Shown here one piece after another: positions 5,610 to 5,991 of a stretch of 5,991 nt of DNA (positions are counted from its first letter, which is position 1; each line of letters starts with the position of its first letter). The translations under genes were made by a program, and so were the position numbers. The stretch is taken from positions 1 through 5,991 of the forward strand of contig JAQWAM010000097.1 of the NCBI GenBank assembly GCA_028707675.1. Reading direction: 5' to 3'. Below the pieces are notes generated by a model. The model made no database searches. It had not been told where the DNA came from and was given only the letters and a program-made list of their open reading frames with translations. The DNA comes from Kiritimatiellia bacterium. Its GTDB lineage: Bacteria; Verrucomicrobiota; Kiritimatiellia; RFP12; UBA1067.

Positions 5610-5669
5610 GGTTAATCCCGAGTGTTGTTAACCCTTGTAATTTTAGCCCCGGCCCGGCTTTCCCTTCAA
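5610..5669 (-). promoter_or_regulatory. Candidate promoter and operator of the four-helix gene
   Basis: On the - strand TTGAAG (5664-5669) and TAAAAT (5640-5645) are separated by 18 nt. Just downstream, GGTTAA (5610-5615) and TTAACC (5628-5633) form a perfect 6-bp inverted repeat with a 12-nt spacer, over or next to the expected start of transcription. This is the most AT-rich stretch of the intergenic region and could bind a dimeric regulator. The leader would be about 100 nt and include block C. Support comes only from motif matching. Confidence 0.3.
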
Positions 5670-5704
5670 GCCCTTTCTCCGGCCCCCGCGTTCCAGATTC
5701 TCTT

Positions 5705-5868
5705 GTCCCTGGGCCCTTAGCCCTGAGTCCTGGGCCCTTGGCCCTGAGTCCTGCGTCCTGGGCCCTGGGTCCTGGGTCCTGCGTCCTTGGTCCTGGCGTC
5801 CTTGGTCCTGGCATCCCGTGTCCCGTCTCCCAGGCCCTGAGTTCTGGGTCTTGCGTCCTTGGTCCGCG
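5705..5868. repeat. Heptamer repeat block D (GTCCTGG type), about 23 degenerate units
   Basis: A run of 7-bp units, with occasional 8-bp units, follows the pattern G-Y-CCT-K-N: GTCCTGG, GTCCTGC, GCCCTGA, GTCCTTG and similar. Orientation is opposite to block C. The period is kept while the bases drift, as expected from slippage plus point mutation. Heptad units translate into repeating seven-residue peptides in every frame on both strands, so open frames here have no coding meaning. No gene is seen in 5535-5991. Confidence 0.9.
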
Positions 5869-5933
5869 GGCGCGGGCCGCACAACCGTCTCAATCGCCTT
5901 CCGGCTGATGTCGTCTTTTCCCGGCCCGCCCCC
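5869..5933. other. Non-repeat island between heptamer blocks D and E
   Basis: About 65 bp breaks the heptad pattern. On the - strand, one frame reads GKDDISRKAIETVVRPAPA, which has ordinary protein-like composition, unlike the repeat translations on either side. It may be a leftover scrap of a gene, but no family is recognised and no start or stop is convincing. Confidence 0.3.
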
Positions 5934-5991
5934 GAGTCCCACATCCCGGTTCCCGCGTTCCGTCTCCCGGGTCCTGAGTCCCGCGTCCTGA
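5934..5991. repeat. Heptamer repeat block E (GTCCYGN type), running to the window end
   Basis: About eight degenerate heptads (ATCCCGG, GTCCTGA, GTCCCGC and similar), in the same orientation as block D. The block reaches the right edge and probably continues. Confidence 0.75.

Noticed and set aside
4254..5615. 453-codon + strand open frame
   Set aside because: It runs antisense through two well-supported - strand genes and the repeat array. Its openness comes from high GC and repeat frame cycling.
5528..5944. Open frames rich in GPRTQD-like heptads on both strands
   Set aside because: They are translations of 7-bp repeats, present in several frames at once, with no ribosome-binding site or family similarity.

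Overview
The window is GC-rich DNA (about 60% or more by eye) from a bacterium. The likely source is the Verrucomicrobiota/Kiritimatiellota/Lentisphaerota side of the PVC group. That guess rests on GC content, a Pfa/enediyne-like synthase with a fused phosphopantetheinyl transferase, a 'four helix bundle suffix' protein, and intergenic DNA filled with heptamer and 37-bp tandem repeats. No rRNA or other phylogenetic marker is present, so this is inference only.

Left part (1-2144, + strand): the 3' end of a multidomain polyketide/secondary-lipid synthase enters from the left edge with a dehydratase hot-dog half and a C-terminal Sfp-type phosphopantetheinyl transferase. It is followed by an endonuclease/exonuclease/phosphatase-fold protein. 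The two are linked by a 15-codon mini-ORF that overlaps the stop codon upstream and the start codon downstream, so the three look translationally coupled. The fused transferase would let the synthase charge its own carrier domain. The phosphatase-fold protein may act on a product or precursor, but its substrate cannot be read from sequence.

Middle (2156-3225, - strand): a complete TrmJ-like tRNA 2'-O-ribose methyltransferase converges on the phosphatase-fold gene. Just upstream of it lies about 240 bp of broken [NiFe]-hydrogenase maturation genes. These are the start of hypF, then an internal piece of hypB, then the true 3' end of hypB, in different frames with large pieces missing and in an unexpected order.

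Right part (3287-5991, - strand): a CARF-domain protein of the CRISPR-associated NE0113/TIGR02584 family with a probable winged-helix C-terminal region, then a four-helix-bundle protein with a C-terminal topoisomerase-type zinc ribbon. No cas genes or CRISPR array are visible. The spaces before both genes hold short-period repeats. Six tandem 37-bp units sit between inverted blocks of a degenerate 7-bp repeat before the CARF gene, and a larger heptamer field runs from 5558 to the window end before the four-helix gene. The main discoveries here are these repeat modules, the hyp relic, and a perfect 14-bp stem inside the four-helix gene.
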